Below are positions 37,203-45,691 of a DNA stretch of 64,000 nt, one piece after another. Source of the DNA: Ottowia thiooxydans DSM 14619 (lineage in GTDB: Bacteria; Pseudomonadota; Gammaproteobacteria; Burkholderiales; Burkholderiaceae_C). The position numbers and the translations under genes were made by a program. Where the stretch lies: NCBI RefSeq assembly GCF_000422885.1, contig NZ_AUGX01000010.1:310001-374000 (forward strand), in the 5' to 3' direction. Numbering within the stretch: position 1 is the first letter of the stretch; each line of letters begins with the position of its first letter. Under the pieces are notes generated by a model, which saw only the letters and a list, made by a program, of their open reading frames with translations, was not told where the DNA came from and ran no database searches.

Positions 37203-38759
37203 TCAGTGCGCTCCTGCCGCATCCGCCGAAGCCCCGCCTTTAGGCCGTTTTGCCAACCAAACAAGCGGAATCAGCAGCAGGAACAAGAACGCTGAGCCGT
37301 AGAAAATTTCCTGCGTAGAGAGCATGTAGGCCTGCTGCGTCGTCAGGCCGTTGATGTAACTCAGCGCTTGATCATGGCTCATCCCTCTGGCCTGCAACCC
37401 CTCCAGAGTAGCCATAGCCGTTTGGTTGCTGTGGCTAATACTCTCAGCCAGATTGGCATGGTGCATGGCAGCACGGTCTTCCCACATGGTGGTTGCCACT
37501 GAGGTGCCAATGGCCCCCGCAGTAATCCTCATGAAGTTAGACAGGCCCGAAGCTGCAGGAAGCCGTGAAGGCTCAATCCCTGAAAGCGTGATGGTCACCA
37601 GCGGAATGAAAAAGAACGCCATCGCAACACCCTGAATCAGGGTTGGAATCATGATGGTGCCGAAATCCGTTTGCGTGGTGAAGTGCGAGCGCATCCAGAG
37701 AATCAACGCGAACACCAGGAAGGAGAAAGTGGCGTACCTGCGTGGATCCACCTTGTGCAGCGTGAGGCCAACGATGGGCGAGAGGACAATGGCAAACAAG
37801 CCCACTGGCGCCATGATCATCCCGGCCTGCGTGGCGGTGTAGCCCATGAACTGCTGTAACCAAAGCGGCAAGATCACCACGTTGCCGAAGAACACGCCGT
37901 AACCCACCGCCGTAGCTAAAGCGGCCGACCAAAAATTGCGCCGCTTGAAAAGCGACAAATCAACGATCGGGTGCTCTTCAGTTAGCTCCCATATCAAGAA
38001 GAAGACAAAGCCCACTAACGCGACCACTGCAAAGGCAATGATCTGGCCAGAGTGGAACCAATCGAGCTCCTTGCCTTTGTCCAGCATCAGCTGCAGCGCA
38101 CCTACCCATATGACCAACAAAGACAAACCAACAGCGTCTATAGGTACCTTCCTGGTCATGGTTTCGCGTTCGCGATAGAGGGCCCAGGTGGCTGCTGCGG
38201 CCAGCAAGCCCACCGGCACGTTGATATAGAAAATCCACGGCCAGCTCACGTTGTCTGTAATCCACCCGCCCAGCAATGGGCCCATGATCGGCGCCACCAG
38301 CGTGGTGATAGACCACATGGCCATGGCCAACCCCGCTTTGGCAGGCGGATAGCTTGACAGCAGCAAGGTCTGAGAAAGCGGAATCAAGGGCCCGGCGACA
38401 AAACCTTGCAGAGCGCGAAACGCAATGAGCATTCCCATGCTCGGCGCCAGGCCGCACAACCATGAGGTGAGCACGAACAGAAGCACGCTGGCCATGAAGA
38501 GCCGAACCTGCCCAACTCGCTGCGTCAACCAGCCCGTGAGCGGCACAGAAATCGCATTGGCAACCGCGAAACTGGTAATGACCCACGTGCCTTGAACAGG
38601 GCTTACGCCCAGATCGCCGGCGATCGCAGGCAGTGAGACGTTCGCGATCGAGGTGTCGAGCACGTTCATGAACGTAGCAGCGGAAAGCGCCAGCGTGCCA
38701 AGCACGCGGGCACTACCGGATAGTGGCGGATGAGCCACTGGAGCAGATGAGGAGCTCAT
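37203..38759 (-). CDS. DHA2-family (EmrB-type) multidrug MFS exporter
   Basis: 518 residues with 14 predicted transmembrane helices. The DHA2 motif FMNVLDTSIANVSLPAIAGDL is in TM1, followed by TWVITSFAVANAISVPLTGWL and the antiporter-type motif around AMWSITTLVAPIMGPLLGGW. It is the inner-membrane pump of a tripartite efflux system with the EmrA-like adaptor immediately upstream and the NodT-type outer-membrane channel before that. The order on the minus strand is marR, nodT, emrA, emrB, so this is the last gene of the operon. Typical substrates are hydrophobic uncouplers and antibiotics; specificity cannot be read here. Confidence 0.93.
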   Translation of the reverse strand: MSSSSAPVAHPPLSGSARVLGTLALSAATFMNVLDTSIANVSLPAIAGDLGVSPVQGTWVITSFAVANAISVPLTGWLTQRVGQVRLFMASVLLFVLTSWLCGLAPSMGMLIAFRALQGFVAGPLIPLSQTLLLSSYPPAKAGLAMAMWSITTLVAPIMGPLLGGWITDNVSWPWIFYINVPVGLLAAAATWALYRERETMTRKVPIDAVGLSLLVIWVGALQLMLDKGKELDWFHSGQIIAFAVVALVGFVFFLIWELTEEHPIVDLSLFKRRNFWSAALATAVGYGVFFGNVVILPLWLQQFMGYTATQAGMIMAPVGLFAIVLSPIVGLTLHKVDPRRYATFSFLVFALILWMRSHFTTQTDFGTIMIPTLIQGVAMAFFFIPLVTITLSGIEPSRLPAASGLSNFMRITAGAIGTSVATTMWEDRAAMHHANLAESISHSNQTAMATLEGLQARGMSHDQALSYINGLTTQQAYMLSTQEIFYGSAFLFLLLIPLVWLAKRPKGGASADAAGAH

Positions 38760-38788
38760 AAAATTGCCGAGGCTGCCCTACGCCCTTT

Positions 38789-40162
38789 TCAGGCTGCCTT
38801 GCGAGCTGGCTTCATCTGCACATGATGCTCAGGGTTAACCTGTTGACCACGGCCTTTTACCGCCGCGGCGGATGCACCGTTTGAGTTGGCAACGGGCATT
38901 GGCCTTCCCATGTTCTTCGCGATGATTTTTCTAACCTGATCCTCAGCGCCTTCGTCGGCCTGCCCATACACCTGGGTCTGCGCAAAAGGCTCGGCACGTG
39001 TGGCTTCAGCCAGAGAGAGGCCGCTCTTATCGGCCACATCCACTTCAGCTTCCATAGACAAGCCAACACGCAGCGGATGCGCTTTGACTTGCTCTGCATT
39101 CAGTGCAATTCGCACAGGCACGCGCTGCACCACCTTGATCCAGTTACCAGTGGCATTTTGTGCCGGCAAAAGCGCTGAGGCAGACCCTGTAGCGATTCCC
39201 AAACCGGCCACCTTGCCCTCGAATTTCACCTTGCTGCCATAGGCATCAGCCGTCAGCGTGACAGGCTGGCCCACGCGGATATTGCGCAGCTGGTTTTCCT
39301 TGAAGTTGGCATCTACCCACAGCTGATCGAGCGGCACCACGGTCATCAATGGGGTGCCTGGCGCCACGCGTTGGCCTAGCTGCACATTCCGTTTGCTGAC
39401 ATACCCACTCACCGGCGCTGGCAAAGCCATGCGGTGTGCAGCAATCCAGGCCTCACGCACCTTTCCGGCAGCTGCCAACACGCTTGGGTGCTGGTCCACA
39501 GGCGTTCCATCGGTCAGTGCCTGGTTGCTATTGAGTTGCTCTCGGGCTGCGGAAACTGCAGCGTTGGCTCCCTGGAGCATGCTTTGCGCCGCCACGACCT
39601 GTGCGTTGGCGTGGCTAAGCTCTTCGCCAGACACCGCACCGCCTGCAACCAGTCCCTGGCGGCGTGCAAGATCTTGCTGCGCCGTCGTCAACTGTGAGCG
39701 CGCCTTGGACACATCAGACTCCCGAAGCGTGATCTGCGCGCCAAGTGAAGAATTGTTCACATACAAAGTGCGCACTTGCCGAACCGCCTGCCCCAAAGCT
39801 GCCTCCGCCTGCGCCAGCGCCACGTTGGCATCTTGCGGATCCAGCCTGATGAGCGCCTGGCCTGACTGAACACGGTCAGTTTCATCGGCCAGGATGGCAG
39901 TCACGGTGCCGCCTACTTGAGGCGTGATCTGAATCACGTTGCCCTGCACGTAGGCGTTGTCAGTTTCTTCAAAATGGCTGAGCACCAGCCAGTCGTAGGT
40001 CCCCCAGGCCAAACCGGCAAGTACGACGATGCTCGCCACCGCTATCAGCGCTGGCTTGCGTTTGGAATTCGCCGAACCCGCTTGTGGTGCGTTCTCTAGC
40101 GAAGAAGATGCGGCAGAAGCCGTTGGCGAGGGGTTGCCCTGTGCCTGATTGTGATCGGCCAT
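38789..40162 (-). CDS. EmrA/HlyD-family membrane fusion protein
   Basis: 457 residues from the ATG at 40162 (MADHNQAQGNPSPTASAAS); the frame extends another 100 codons upstream but that part overlaps the NodT gene and looks non-coding. One N-terminal membrane helix (ALIAVASIVVLAGLAWGTYDW, about 36-57) is followed by the lipoyl-like half-motif NAYVQGNVIQITPQVGGTV, a long coiled-coil hairpin (about 100-220), and the second lipoyl half APVSGYVSKRNVQLGQRV. It bridges the EmrB-like pump and the NodT-like channel across the periplasm. The C-terminus carries an Ala-rich, basic extension (about 45 residues) not usual in E. coli EmrA. Confidence 0.92.
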   Translation of the reverse strand: MADHNQAQGNPSPTASAASSSLENAPQAGSANSKRKPALIAVASIVVLAGLAWGTYDWLVLSHFEETDNAYVQGNVIQITPQVGGTVTAILADETDRVQSGQALIRLDPQDANVALAQAEAALGQAVRQVRTLYVNNSSLGAQITLRESDVSKARSQLTTAQQDLARRQGLVAGGAVSGEELSHANAQVVAAQSMLQGANAAVSAAREQLNSNQALTDGTPVDQHPSVLAAAGKVREAWIAAHRMALPAPVSGYVSKRNVQLGQRVAPGTPLMTVVPLDQLWVDANFKENQLRNIRVGQPVTLTADAYGSKVKFEGKVAGLGIATGSASALLPAQNATGNWIKVVQRVPVRIALNAEQVKAHPLRVGLSMEAEVDVADKSGLSLAEATRAEPFAQTQVYGQADEGAEDQVRKIIAKNMGRPMPVANSNGASAAAVKGRGQQVNPEHHVQMKPARKAA

Positions 40163-40196
40163 GGATGTGTCCTGGAAAAAAGTCTTTGAGATGAAT

Positions 40197-41639
40197 TCAG
40201 TGGGCGTTAACTTGGCTCTGCAGCACCGCGTGCTCAGGGCTAGGCTGCCAGCCACCGCCCATGGCTTGGGCCAGGCCCACCTGGCCAAGCAAGGCCTGCA
40301 CTTCCAGATCCACCTGCTGGCGACGCTGCGCCAACACGGAGGTTTCGGCTGAAAGCACGTGGAGGTAGGTGCCCAGCCCCGCTTTGTAGCGTTGTTGGGC
40401 AATGTCGTAGGCGCCTTCGGCAGCGCGCAAGGCACGAACTTGCTCGCTTTGTTGCAAGGCAACGGCTCTCACACCTTGCGATTGATCAGAAACGTCGCGC
40501 ATGGCGTCGATCACAGTGGCGTTGTAGCTCTCGATGGCACTGTCTACATCTGCGCTTTTGCCGCGCAAATTGGCACGCAACCGACCCGCTTCAAAGATTG
40601 GCAGCTTGATGGCAGGCCCCACACCCCACTGCATGCTGCCTGACTTCAACAGGTTGTCAAAGCCGATGCTCTGAACGCCCACGAAGGCCGCTAAATTAAT
40701 GTTGGGGTAGAACTGCGCACGCGCCACCTGCACCTCGCCGCGCGCGGCTTCCACGCGCCAGCGGGCAGCAACGATGTCTGCCCTGCGCCCGAGCCAATCT
40801 GCAGAAAGCTCCCCCGGAATCGCCATAGGTTTGAACTGAGTCAGCTTTGGGGGCGCTATGCCGTCTGGAAGCCGCGGCTGCCCCATCAAGGCGGCCAGCG
40901 CGTTGCGGCTGGCATCGATCTGCTGGTTCAGCACAGCAATGCTGGTGCGAGTGTCTGCACGGCCCGTCTCGCTTTGCCGCACTTCGAGTTGGTTGTCCAG
41001 ACCCGCCTTGACGCGGTCTTGCACCAGGCCCAGCATCTGCTGGCGCTGCGTCAGCGTACGCTCAGCCACTTCTCGCTGACCGAGCAGCCGTGCCCATTGC
41101 AAATAGGCGCGCACCACGTTGGAAGTCAGCAGTACGCGAGCAGCGTCGCGCTCAGCTTCTGCCGCCCGCACCTGCCCCAGCGCAGCCAATAACTCTCCAC
41201 TGTGCTTCCCAAAGAAATCAAGCTCCCAGCCCATGCCTGCCTGAAGGTTGCCTATGTTCTGGACCGAGCCGCCCAATGGTGCGGGGTAGATGTAATTGGA
41301 AGAAAATTTCTGCCGATTCAAACTCAGCTCGCCATTGACCTGCGGCCAATCGGCTGAGCGCGCGAAAGCAACGCCTGCCTGGGCTTTATTAACCCGGGCT
41401 GCAGCCACCCGAAGGTTGGGGTTGCCGGCCAATGCCTCAGCCACGAGGCGGTCGAGTTGGGGATCTCCGAAGTTAGTCCACCAATCTGCGGCTGGGCTCA
41501 AGGCTTGTGGATCTGCAACTGCCGGTAAACCCAATTCACTGGCTCCACGCAGCTCGGCGCCAGGGCCTATGTTTTTCATATCCGCGCAGCCGGCCAACAG
41601 CAATGCGGCCACGGTTAATACGGTGAGTGTTGTTTTCAT
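40197..41639 (-). CDS. NodT-family outer membrane efflux lipoprotein (TolC-like)
   Basis: 480 residues. The N-terminus MKTTLTVLTVAALLLAGCA has a lipobox (LAGC), so the mature protein is lipid-anchored. Two OEP repeats are seen (about 55-260 and 270-460), each with the helical pattern LDRLVAEALAGNPNLRVAAARV and ADIVAARWRVEAARGEVQVARAQFYPNI. It forms the trimeric outer-membrane duct for the EmrAB-like pump encoded downstream. Its start overlaps the marR stop by 4 bases (ATGA), indicating a single operon under that regulator. Confidence 0.93.
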   Translation of the reverse strand: MKTTLTVLTVAALLLAGCADMKNIGPGAELRGASELGLPAVADPQALSPAADWWTNFGDPQLDRLVAEALAGNPNLRVAAARVNKAQAGVAFARSADWPQVNGELSLNRQKFSSNYIYPAPLGGSVQNIGNLQAGMGWELDFFGKHSGELLAALGQVRAAEAERDAARVLLTSNVVRAYLQWARLLGQREVAERTLTQRQQMLGLVQDRVKAGLDNQLEVRQSETGRADTRTSIAVLNQQIDASRNALAALMGQPRLPDGIAPPKLTQFKPMAIPGELSADWLGRRADIVAARWRVEAARGEVQVARAQFYPNINLAAFVGVQSIGFDNLLKSGSMQWGVGPAIKLPIFEAGRLRANLRGKSADVDSAIESYNATVIDAMRDVSDQSQGVRAVALQQSEQVRALRAAEGAYDIAQQRYKAGLGTYLHVLSAETSVLAQRRQQVDLEVQALLGQVGLAQAMGGGWQPSPEHAVLQSQVNAH

Positions 41640-42229
41640 TCGGCGCGCTCCTTCGCGGTCTTGCCGCTCAATCCCTCAGCATTTCCAATCAAGCGCCCAA
41701 GCAAGTGCTGAAATGTTTTCCACTCGTCTTCGCTGAAACCTTGCAGCGCAGCGTTGTACACACGGCTGAGAACCACCGGCACTTGCTCGGCGGCCGTCAC
41801 GCCTTCAGGCGTGAGTTCGATATGCACCACGCGGCGGTCGCTCTCAGAGCGCACCCTGCGACACAAGCCTTTGGCCTCCAGCCGATCCAGCAAGCGTGTC
41901 ATGGCGCCCGCATCCTGTGTGCACTTGCGTGCCAGGTCAGCCACGGTATTGGCATGGCCCAGGTGCACCTTGTGCAGCGGCACCCACTGCGGAAGACTGG
42001 TTCCGCCCAGATCGGTTTGCTCGTTGACCGCTTGATTGATGCCAATCATGGCGCGGCGGAGCATGTAAAGCAGACTTTCCTGAGGCTCGTAGGTCTCTGG
42101 CGAGAAGAAACCTGGTTTCTCGTCCGTCCTCGTTCCGCTTTCAGGTAACTCACGCTCCTCCGCAGGTGAGTCAACGGCGGAAAGCCCATCGGACTTAGCG
42201 TCCGTGGGCGGGGGTATGGGAGTAGTCAT
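41636..42229 (-). CDS. MarR-family transcriptional regulator of the efflux operon
   Basis: 197 residues, longer than most MarR proteins because of about 45 polar N-terminal residues. The winged helix-turn-helix is visible: HTVADLARKCTQDAGAMTRLLDRLEAKGLCRRVRSESDRRVVHIELTPEG, where TRLLDRLEAKGL is the recognition helix and SESDRR the wing. It is the first gene of the marR-nodT-emrA-emrB operon and probably represses it until a drug or phenolic ligand binds. The palindrome at 42282-42303 just upstream is the likely binding site. Confidence 0.9.
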   Translation of the reverse strand: MTTPIPPPTDAKSDGLSAVDSPAEERELPESGTRTDEKPGFFSPETYEPQESLLYMLRRAMIGINQAVNEQTDLGGTSLPQWVPLHKVHLGHANTVADLARKCTQDAGAMTRLLDRLEAKGLCRRVRSESDRRVVHIELTPEGVTAAEQVPVVLSRVYNAALQGFSEDEWKTFQHLLGRLIGNAEGLSGKTAKERAE

Positions 42230-42281
42230 TTGGAGGCCCGAGCGGCATTGAGATATTTGCCGCTAATTTATTTGCCTATGC

Positions 42282-42303
42282 AAACATTGTCAAAGCAGTG
42301 TTT
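42282..42303. promoter_or_regulatory. Probable MarR operator
   Basis: AAACA.TG and CA.TGTTT form an inverted repeat around six bases, 53 bases upstream of the marR ATG in an AT-rich stretch with TTTGCCTATGCAAA nearby. Size, symmetry and position fit a MarR dimer site for autorepression of the efflux operon. Confidence 0.5.
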
Positions 42304-42562
42304 GTAATGGCACTGTTTAAACAAGGGGTTTTCCCGGAAATTTGGGGACCGAGGGATTTTGTTGGAGGCGCTTTTTGGCACTTCTTGCGCCAAATTTCAC
42401 CTGGAGCCCCCAAGCTCCTCCTCGACATGGTGACCATGAAAGAGAAGAAGATGCCGCGCGGGAGCTCGGCGATCCCAGCGACGGGGCCTGGAGTGCCCAA
42501 GTTACTCTCTCCGGGCAACGGCCAGTCTTGCTAACCGAGCCGTTCAATGCAATGCCAGAACC
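42304..42562. other. Intergenic region without a supported gene
   Basis: This stretch lies between the marR operator and the end of the XRE-cupin regulator gene. Short frames exist on both strands, but none has recognisable similarity, a ribosome-binding site or codon use like the neighbours. Short segments such as GGGAGCTCGGCG also occur near 53181, suggesting degenerate repeat material. Confidence 0.4.
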
Positions 42563-43126
42563 TCACCCCACGTTCACCCAAACAACCTCAGCAGGAATTT
42601 TTCCAACGTTTCGGAATGCGTGTGGGATAGAGCTGGAGAAGCGGAAGCTATCTCCCACCTCAAGTTGATATTCAGTGTCTGCAATACGAAGCACGATGGC
42701 CCCCACCAAAACATAGCCGGCTTCTTCGCCTTCGTGGGTATAGAGCGCATCACCGGAAGATCCACCCGGTTCGATCTGCATCACATACATCTTCAGACCG
42801 CCCTCGTTTCGAGGGGTCAGAACACGCTTGCGCGTTTGCTCCCCACGAAAAGGAATGAAGCTGCGATCCGCATCCCGGCGTACGGGGGGTTGAGGATCCG
42901 GCGAAGGGGCATCTGCCAGAAATGACACCATGTCCACGCCCAGAACTTCTGAAAACAGACTCAACTCTTTCAGCGTAGGTGATGAGATGCCCCGCTCTAC
43001 CTGGCTGACGTAGCCCACAGATTTCCCGCTGGCCTTGGCGAGATCCATCAACGAAATTTTTCGTTGTTGACGAAGCGCCCTCAAGCGGGGGCCCAAAGTG
43101 ATTTCCAAATTTTGGTTGATAGCCAT
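42563..43126 (-). CDS. XRE-cupin transcriptional regulator (PuuR/SutR type)
   Basis: 187 residues from the ATG at 43126, which has GGAG just upstream; a start at 43174 would place the operator inside the gene. The helix-turn-helix is in LRALRQQRKISLMDLAKASGKSVGYVSQVERGISSPTLKELS (about 15-55) and the C-terminal cupin in QIEPGGSSGDALYTHEGEEAGYVLVGAIVLRI (about 120-150). Such regulators sense a small molecule in the cupin and control adjacent catabolic or transport genes. It is divergent from the Bug receptor gene at 43221, with inverted repeats between them, so it very likely controls that operon. Confidence 0.9.
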   Translation of the reverse strand: MAINQNLEITLGPRLRALRQQRKISLMDLAKASGKSVGYVSQVERGISSPTLKELSLFSEVLGVDMVSFLADAPSPDPQPPVRRDADRSFIPFRGEQTRKRVLTPRNEGGLKMYVMQIEPGGSSGDALYTHEGEEAGYVLVGAIVLRIADTEYQLEVGDSFRFSSSIPHAFRNVGKIPAEVVWVNVG

Positions 43127-43149
43127 ATCTCCATTATCGCTTTCACCTA

Positions 43150-43198
43150 CATGAAAAATATACGTCGTTTTCATGAAATTCTGCTAGACTGAATTTCA
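43150..43198. promoter_or_regulatory. Double inverted-repeat operator between regulator and Bug receptor operon
   Basis: CATGAAAA (43150-43157) pairs with TTTTCATG (43168-43175). Overlapping it, TGAAATTC (43174-43181) pairs with GAATTTCA (43191-43198). Both are perfect 8-base inverted repeats with spacers of 10 and 9 bases, spaced about two helical turns apart, upstream of 43221 and of the regulator start at 43126. They probably bind two dimers of the XRE-cupin protein. Confidence 0.55.
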
Positions 43199-43220
43199 CC
43201 TGCACCCACAAAGAAATGCC

Positions 43221-44207
43221 ATGCCATTCAGCATCCAGAAGGGCTTACTGCGCGCCTTGCTCACAGTCACATTCCTGAGCATCGCGGCCATGCCGTCGCA
43301 CGCGCAAGACTCCTATCCCAACAAGGCGGTACGTATCGTCGTAGGCTTTGAGCCTGGGGGCCTGACTGACATTTACGCCCGCTTGTTCGCCGCCCATCTG
43401 CAGACCAAACTGGGCCAGCCCGTCATCGTGGATAACAAGCCGGGTGCTGCCACCATCATTGGCACGCAGTTCGTGGCCAAGGCTCCGGCTGATGGCTATA
43501 CGCTTTGCTTCTGTGTCAGCAACGTTTATACGAACAAGTTCTTCCGGGCACAGTTGCCTTACAAGATGGAGGACCTCACTGCAGTCGGGTTGGCGTTCCG
43601 CTCGACTTCAGTATTGATCGTGCCAGTATCTTCCCCGCTGCAAACGGCGGAGCAACTGGTTGAGTTTGCCAAGAAGAACCCTGGCAAGCTCAACTACTCC
43701 ACCACGGGTGCTGGCGGCGCCACGCACATTACGGGCGAGTTGTTTTCATCGCTGGCGGGTATCCGCGCTACGCCCGTGCACTACAAAGGCGCAGCCCCAG
43801 CGTCCATGGCGGTCGCCACGCAAGAGGTTGATTTCGCCTTCTCAGCCATCGCCACCGCCAAGCCTCTGTTGCAACAGAAAAAGGTTCGCCCCTTGGGCGT
43901 CTCAAACGACGTACGAACGCCCGCATTGCCGGATGTGCCCACGCTCGCTGAAGCAGGTTTCAGCGGCATTGTGACCGGCGTGTGGTACGGATTGCTGGCG
44001 CCCACGGGAACACCCGCTTCAGTCATCAGCCTCATGAACAAAGAGCTGAATGCATTCTTTACCAGCCAGCCCATCAGAGATCGCCTTCTGGCTGGCGGCG
44101 AGACCCCGGTGGGCACGCTAACTCCGCAGCAAATGACAGATTACGTGGCGAAAGATACGGAGATGCTTCGCAAAGTCATCGAACCCTTGAACATCAAGTT
44201 GGATTGA
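43221..44207 (+). CDS. Tripartite tricarboxylate transporter substrate-binding protein (Bug/TctC family)
   Basis: 328 residues with a signal peptide ending AAMPSHAQDSYPNKAVRI (about 28). Typical Bug features are RIVVGFEPGGLTDIYAR near residue 40, LGQPVIVDNKPGAATIIGTQFVAKAPADGYTL, NPGKLNYSTTGAGGATHITGELFSSLAG and VPTLAEAGFSG. The periplasmic receptor binds a carboxylate for uptake. No TctA/TctB membrane genes are present in the window, so it is an orphan receptor, as is common in Burkholderiales. It opens an operon with an alpha/beta hydrolase (5 bases later) and a cupin gene. Confidence 0.93.
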   Translation: MPFSIQKGLLRALLTVTFLSIAAMPSHAQDSYPNKAVRIVVGFEPGGLTDIYARLFAAHLQTKLGQPVIVDNKPGAATIIGTQFVAKAPADGYTLCFCVSNVYTNKFFRAQLPYKMEDLTAVGLAFRSTSVLIVPVSSPLQTAEQLVEFAKKNPGKLNYSTTGAGGATHITGELFSSLAGIRATPVHYKGAAPASMAVATQEVDFAFSAIATAKPLLQQKKVRPLGVSNDVRTPALPDVPTLAEAGFSGIVTGVWYGLLAPTGTPASVISLMNKELNAFFTSQPIRDRLLAGGETPVGTLTPQQMTDYVAKDTEMLRKVIEPLNIKLD

Positions 44208-44212
44208 GCACC

Positions 44213-45181
44213 ATGAGCGTTGAATTCGAACCAGGCATCCAGGCCTATCTGGACAAGATCCGCGAAACGGTAGCCATTCACCCCACTCCCCGCAATATCG
44301 AAGAGCGGCGGCGCAACACAGACCGCACGCACTCGGTATGGCGTCGCCCTGCACCAGACACCATAGATATCGTGAACTGGTGGGTGAATTTGCCCGGGCG
44401 TGAAGTGCCCATCCGCATCTACCGCCGCAAGGACGTGAAGGGCCCAGCCCCCGTAGTGATCTATCTGCACGGGGGTGGCTTTGTCGCCAGCAGCTATGAC
44501 ACCCATGACACCATTACCTGGGGACTTGCGGAGGCCACCGGGGCTATTGTGGTGAGCGTTCATTACCGCCGCGCTCCTGAGAACCCCTACCCCGCAGCGC
44601 CAGACGATTGCTTTGGGGTGCTTCAGTGGGTTCATCGCAATGGCGATTGGCTTGACGCAGACGTTTCCCGGATGGCAGTGGTGGGCGACAGCGCGGGCGG
44701 CTGCCTTGCAGCTGCGCTGACCATGCAAACCCGCGATCGCGGAGGGCCTCCACTGCTCCTGCAAGCACTGCTTTATCCGGGCATAGACCCCATTAAGAAC
44801 CGCCCCTCACATAAACGCGAAGCAGACCCCATGTTGCGCGCAGACATGATGGATTATTTCTGGGATGCCTACCTCCCCGGGCAGCGCCATACCCTGGACC
44901 CCATTGCGGCGCCCATACGCGCCACCCGCTTCGACGGCCTGCCTCCGGCCTTCATCGCGGTTGGTGAATATGACCCCTTGCACGACGAATCAGTTGAATA
45001 CACACGCCTGCTCCGGGAAGCTGGCATTCCAACCGAGTTTCACCTGGTTCCCAAATCCATCCATGGATTCCTTCGGGCCCGTTTCGTGAGCCCAGGAGCA
45101 AGCGCTACGTTTGACGCATTGGCCACCGCCATTCGCTCCGCCTTGGGCTCCAGTGCGCCCCCAACTTCCACCACACCATGA
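44213..45181 (+). CDS. Alpha/beta hydrolase, hormone-sensitive-lipase family
   Basis: 322 residues from ATG 44213, 5 bases after the Bug gene stop. The HSL oxyanion motif is IYLHGGGFVASSYDTHD (about 83-98), the nucleophile elbow VVGDSAGGCLAAAL with Ser (about 162), the acid Asp in VGEYDPLHDES (about 247), and His in PKSIHGFLRARF (about 280). Family members hydrolyse short acyl esters, lactones or formamides; kynurenine-formamidase-like activity is another option. The operon context (receptor, hydrolase, cupin) suggests degradation of an imported ester or amide. The stop overlaps the next start (ATGA). Confidence 0.9.
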   Translation: MSVEFEPGIQAYLDKIRETVAIHPTPRNIEERRRNTDRTHSVWRRPAPDTIDIVNWWVNLPGREVPIRIYRRKDVKGPAPVVIYLHGGGFVASSYDTHDTITWGLAEATGAIVVSVHYRRAPENPYPAAPDDCFGVLQWVHRNGDWLDADVSRMAVVGDSAGGCLAAALTMQTRDRGGPPLLLQALLYPGIDPIKNRPSHKREADPMLRADMMDYFWDAYLPGQRHTLDPIAAPIRATRFDGLPPAFIAVGEYDPLHDESVEYTRLLREAGIPTEFHLVPKSIHGFLRARFVSPGASATFDALATAIRSALGSSAPPTSTTP

Positions 45182-45522
45182 CCATCCAGCAAGTTTCCAA
45201 CACCATCACAAGAGGGCTTAAAAGGATGGGGGCCGTCGGCCTGCCTCTCAGCGAGCCTGCATGCCAACTGCAAGGCGAGAAGTTTGAAATCCCAGGAAAA
45301 GAAGCTACCGACACAGGAATCTGGGAATGCTCGCCCGGCCGCTATCGTCGGCAAGTGGTGGCCGGGGAGTTCATGCACATCCTGTCAGGGCGCTGCACCT
45401 TCGCCCCGGATGACGGTCCTCAAATCACCATCGCAGCAGGTGACACCTTGTTCTTCTCCCCAAACACAACGGGTATCTGGGACATTCAGGAAACGGTCCG
45501 CAAAGTCTACGTTCTGTTGTGA
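45178..45522 (+). CDS. Cupin-domain protein (EutQ/cupin_3-like)
   Basis: 114 residues, cytoplasmic. The C-terminal cupin is visible as GRYRRQVVAGEFMHILSGRCTFAPDDG, then ITIAAGDTLFFSPNTTGIWDIQETVRKVYVL, matching the cupin_3 type often annotated as ethanolamine- or ureidoglycolate-related. Only one conserved His (FMHILSG) is evident and the usual HxH pair is absent, so metal binding is uncertain. The gene is translationally coupled to the hydrolase (4-base overlap) and ends the three-gene operon. Its role may be isomerisation or a sensing function; I cannot decide. Confidence 0.8.
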   Translation: MTIQQVSNTITRGLKRMGAVGLPLSEPACQLQGEKFEIPGKEATDTGIWECSPGRYRRQVVAGEFMHILSGRCTFAPDDGPQITIAAGDTLFFSPNTTGIWDIQETVRKVYVLL

Positions 45523-45691
45523 TTCGAAACTCGGTGGCGGGGAATTGAGCAAACTCGGTATTCACCCGGGACCACCGAGCTCTCGCTCTGCATAGCCGTG
45601 TTGGAAGAGCTCAAGCTACCGAGCAGGACCTCGGCGGCTCCAGCGTTAGCCGCTCACACGCGTTTGCAGGCAACCATAAGCGCCGAGGCAT

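Noticed and set aside
40163-40462. A 100-codon N-terminal extension of the EmrA-like protein
   Set aside because: It would overlap the 3' end of the NodT gene in another frame and has Trp/Cys-rich shadow composition; the ATG at 40162 gives the normal family N-terminus.
42276-42534. Small frames on both strands between marR and the XRE-cupin gene
   Set aside because: They overlap each other, lack ribosome-binding sites and resemble nothing known; the region reads as intergenic.
44141-44764. A 207-codon minus-strand frame opposite the HSL-type hydrolase
   Set aside because: It is the complement of a well-supported hydrolase gene with intact catalytic motifs; a shadow.
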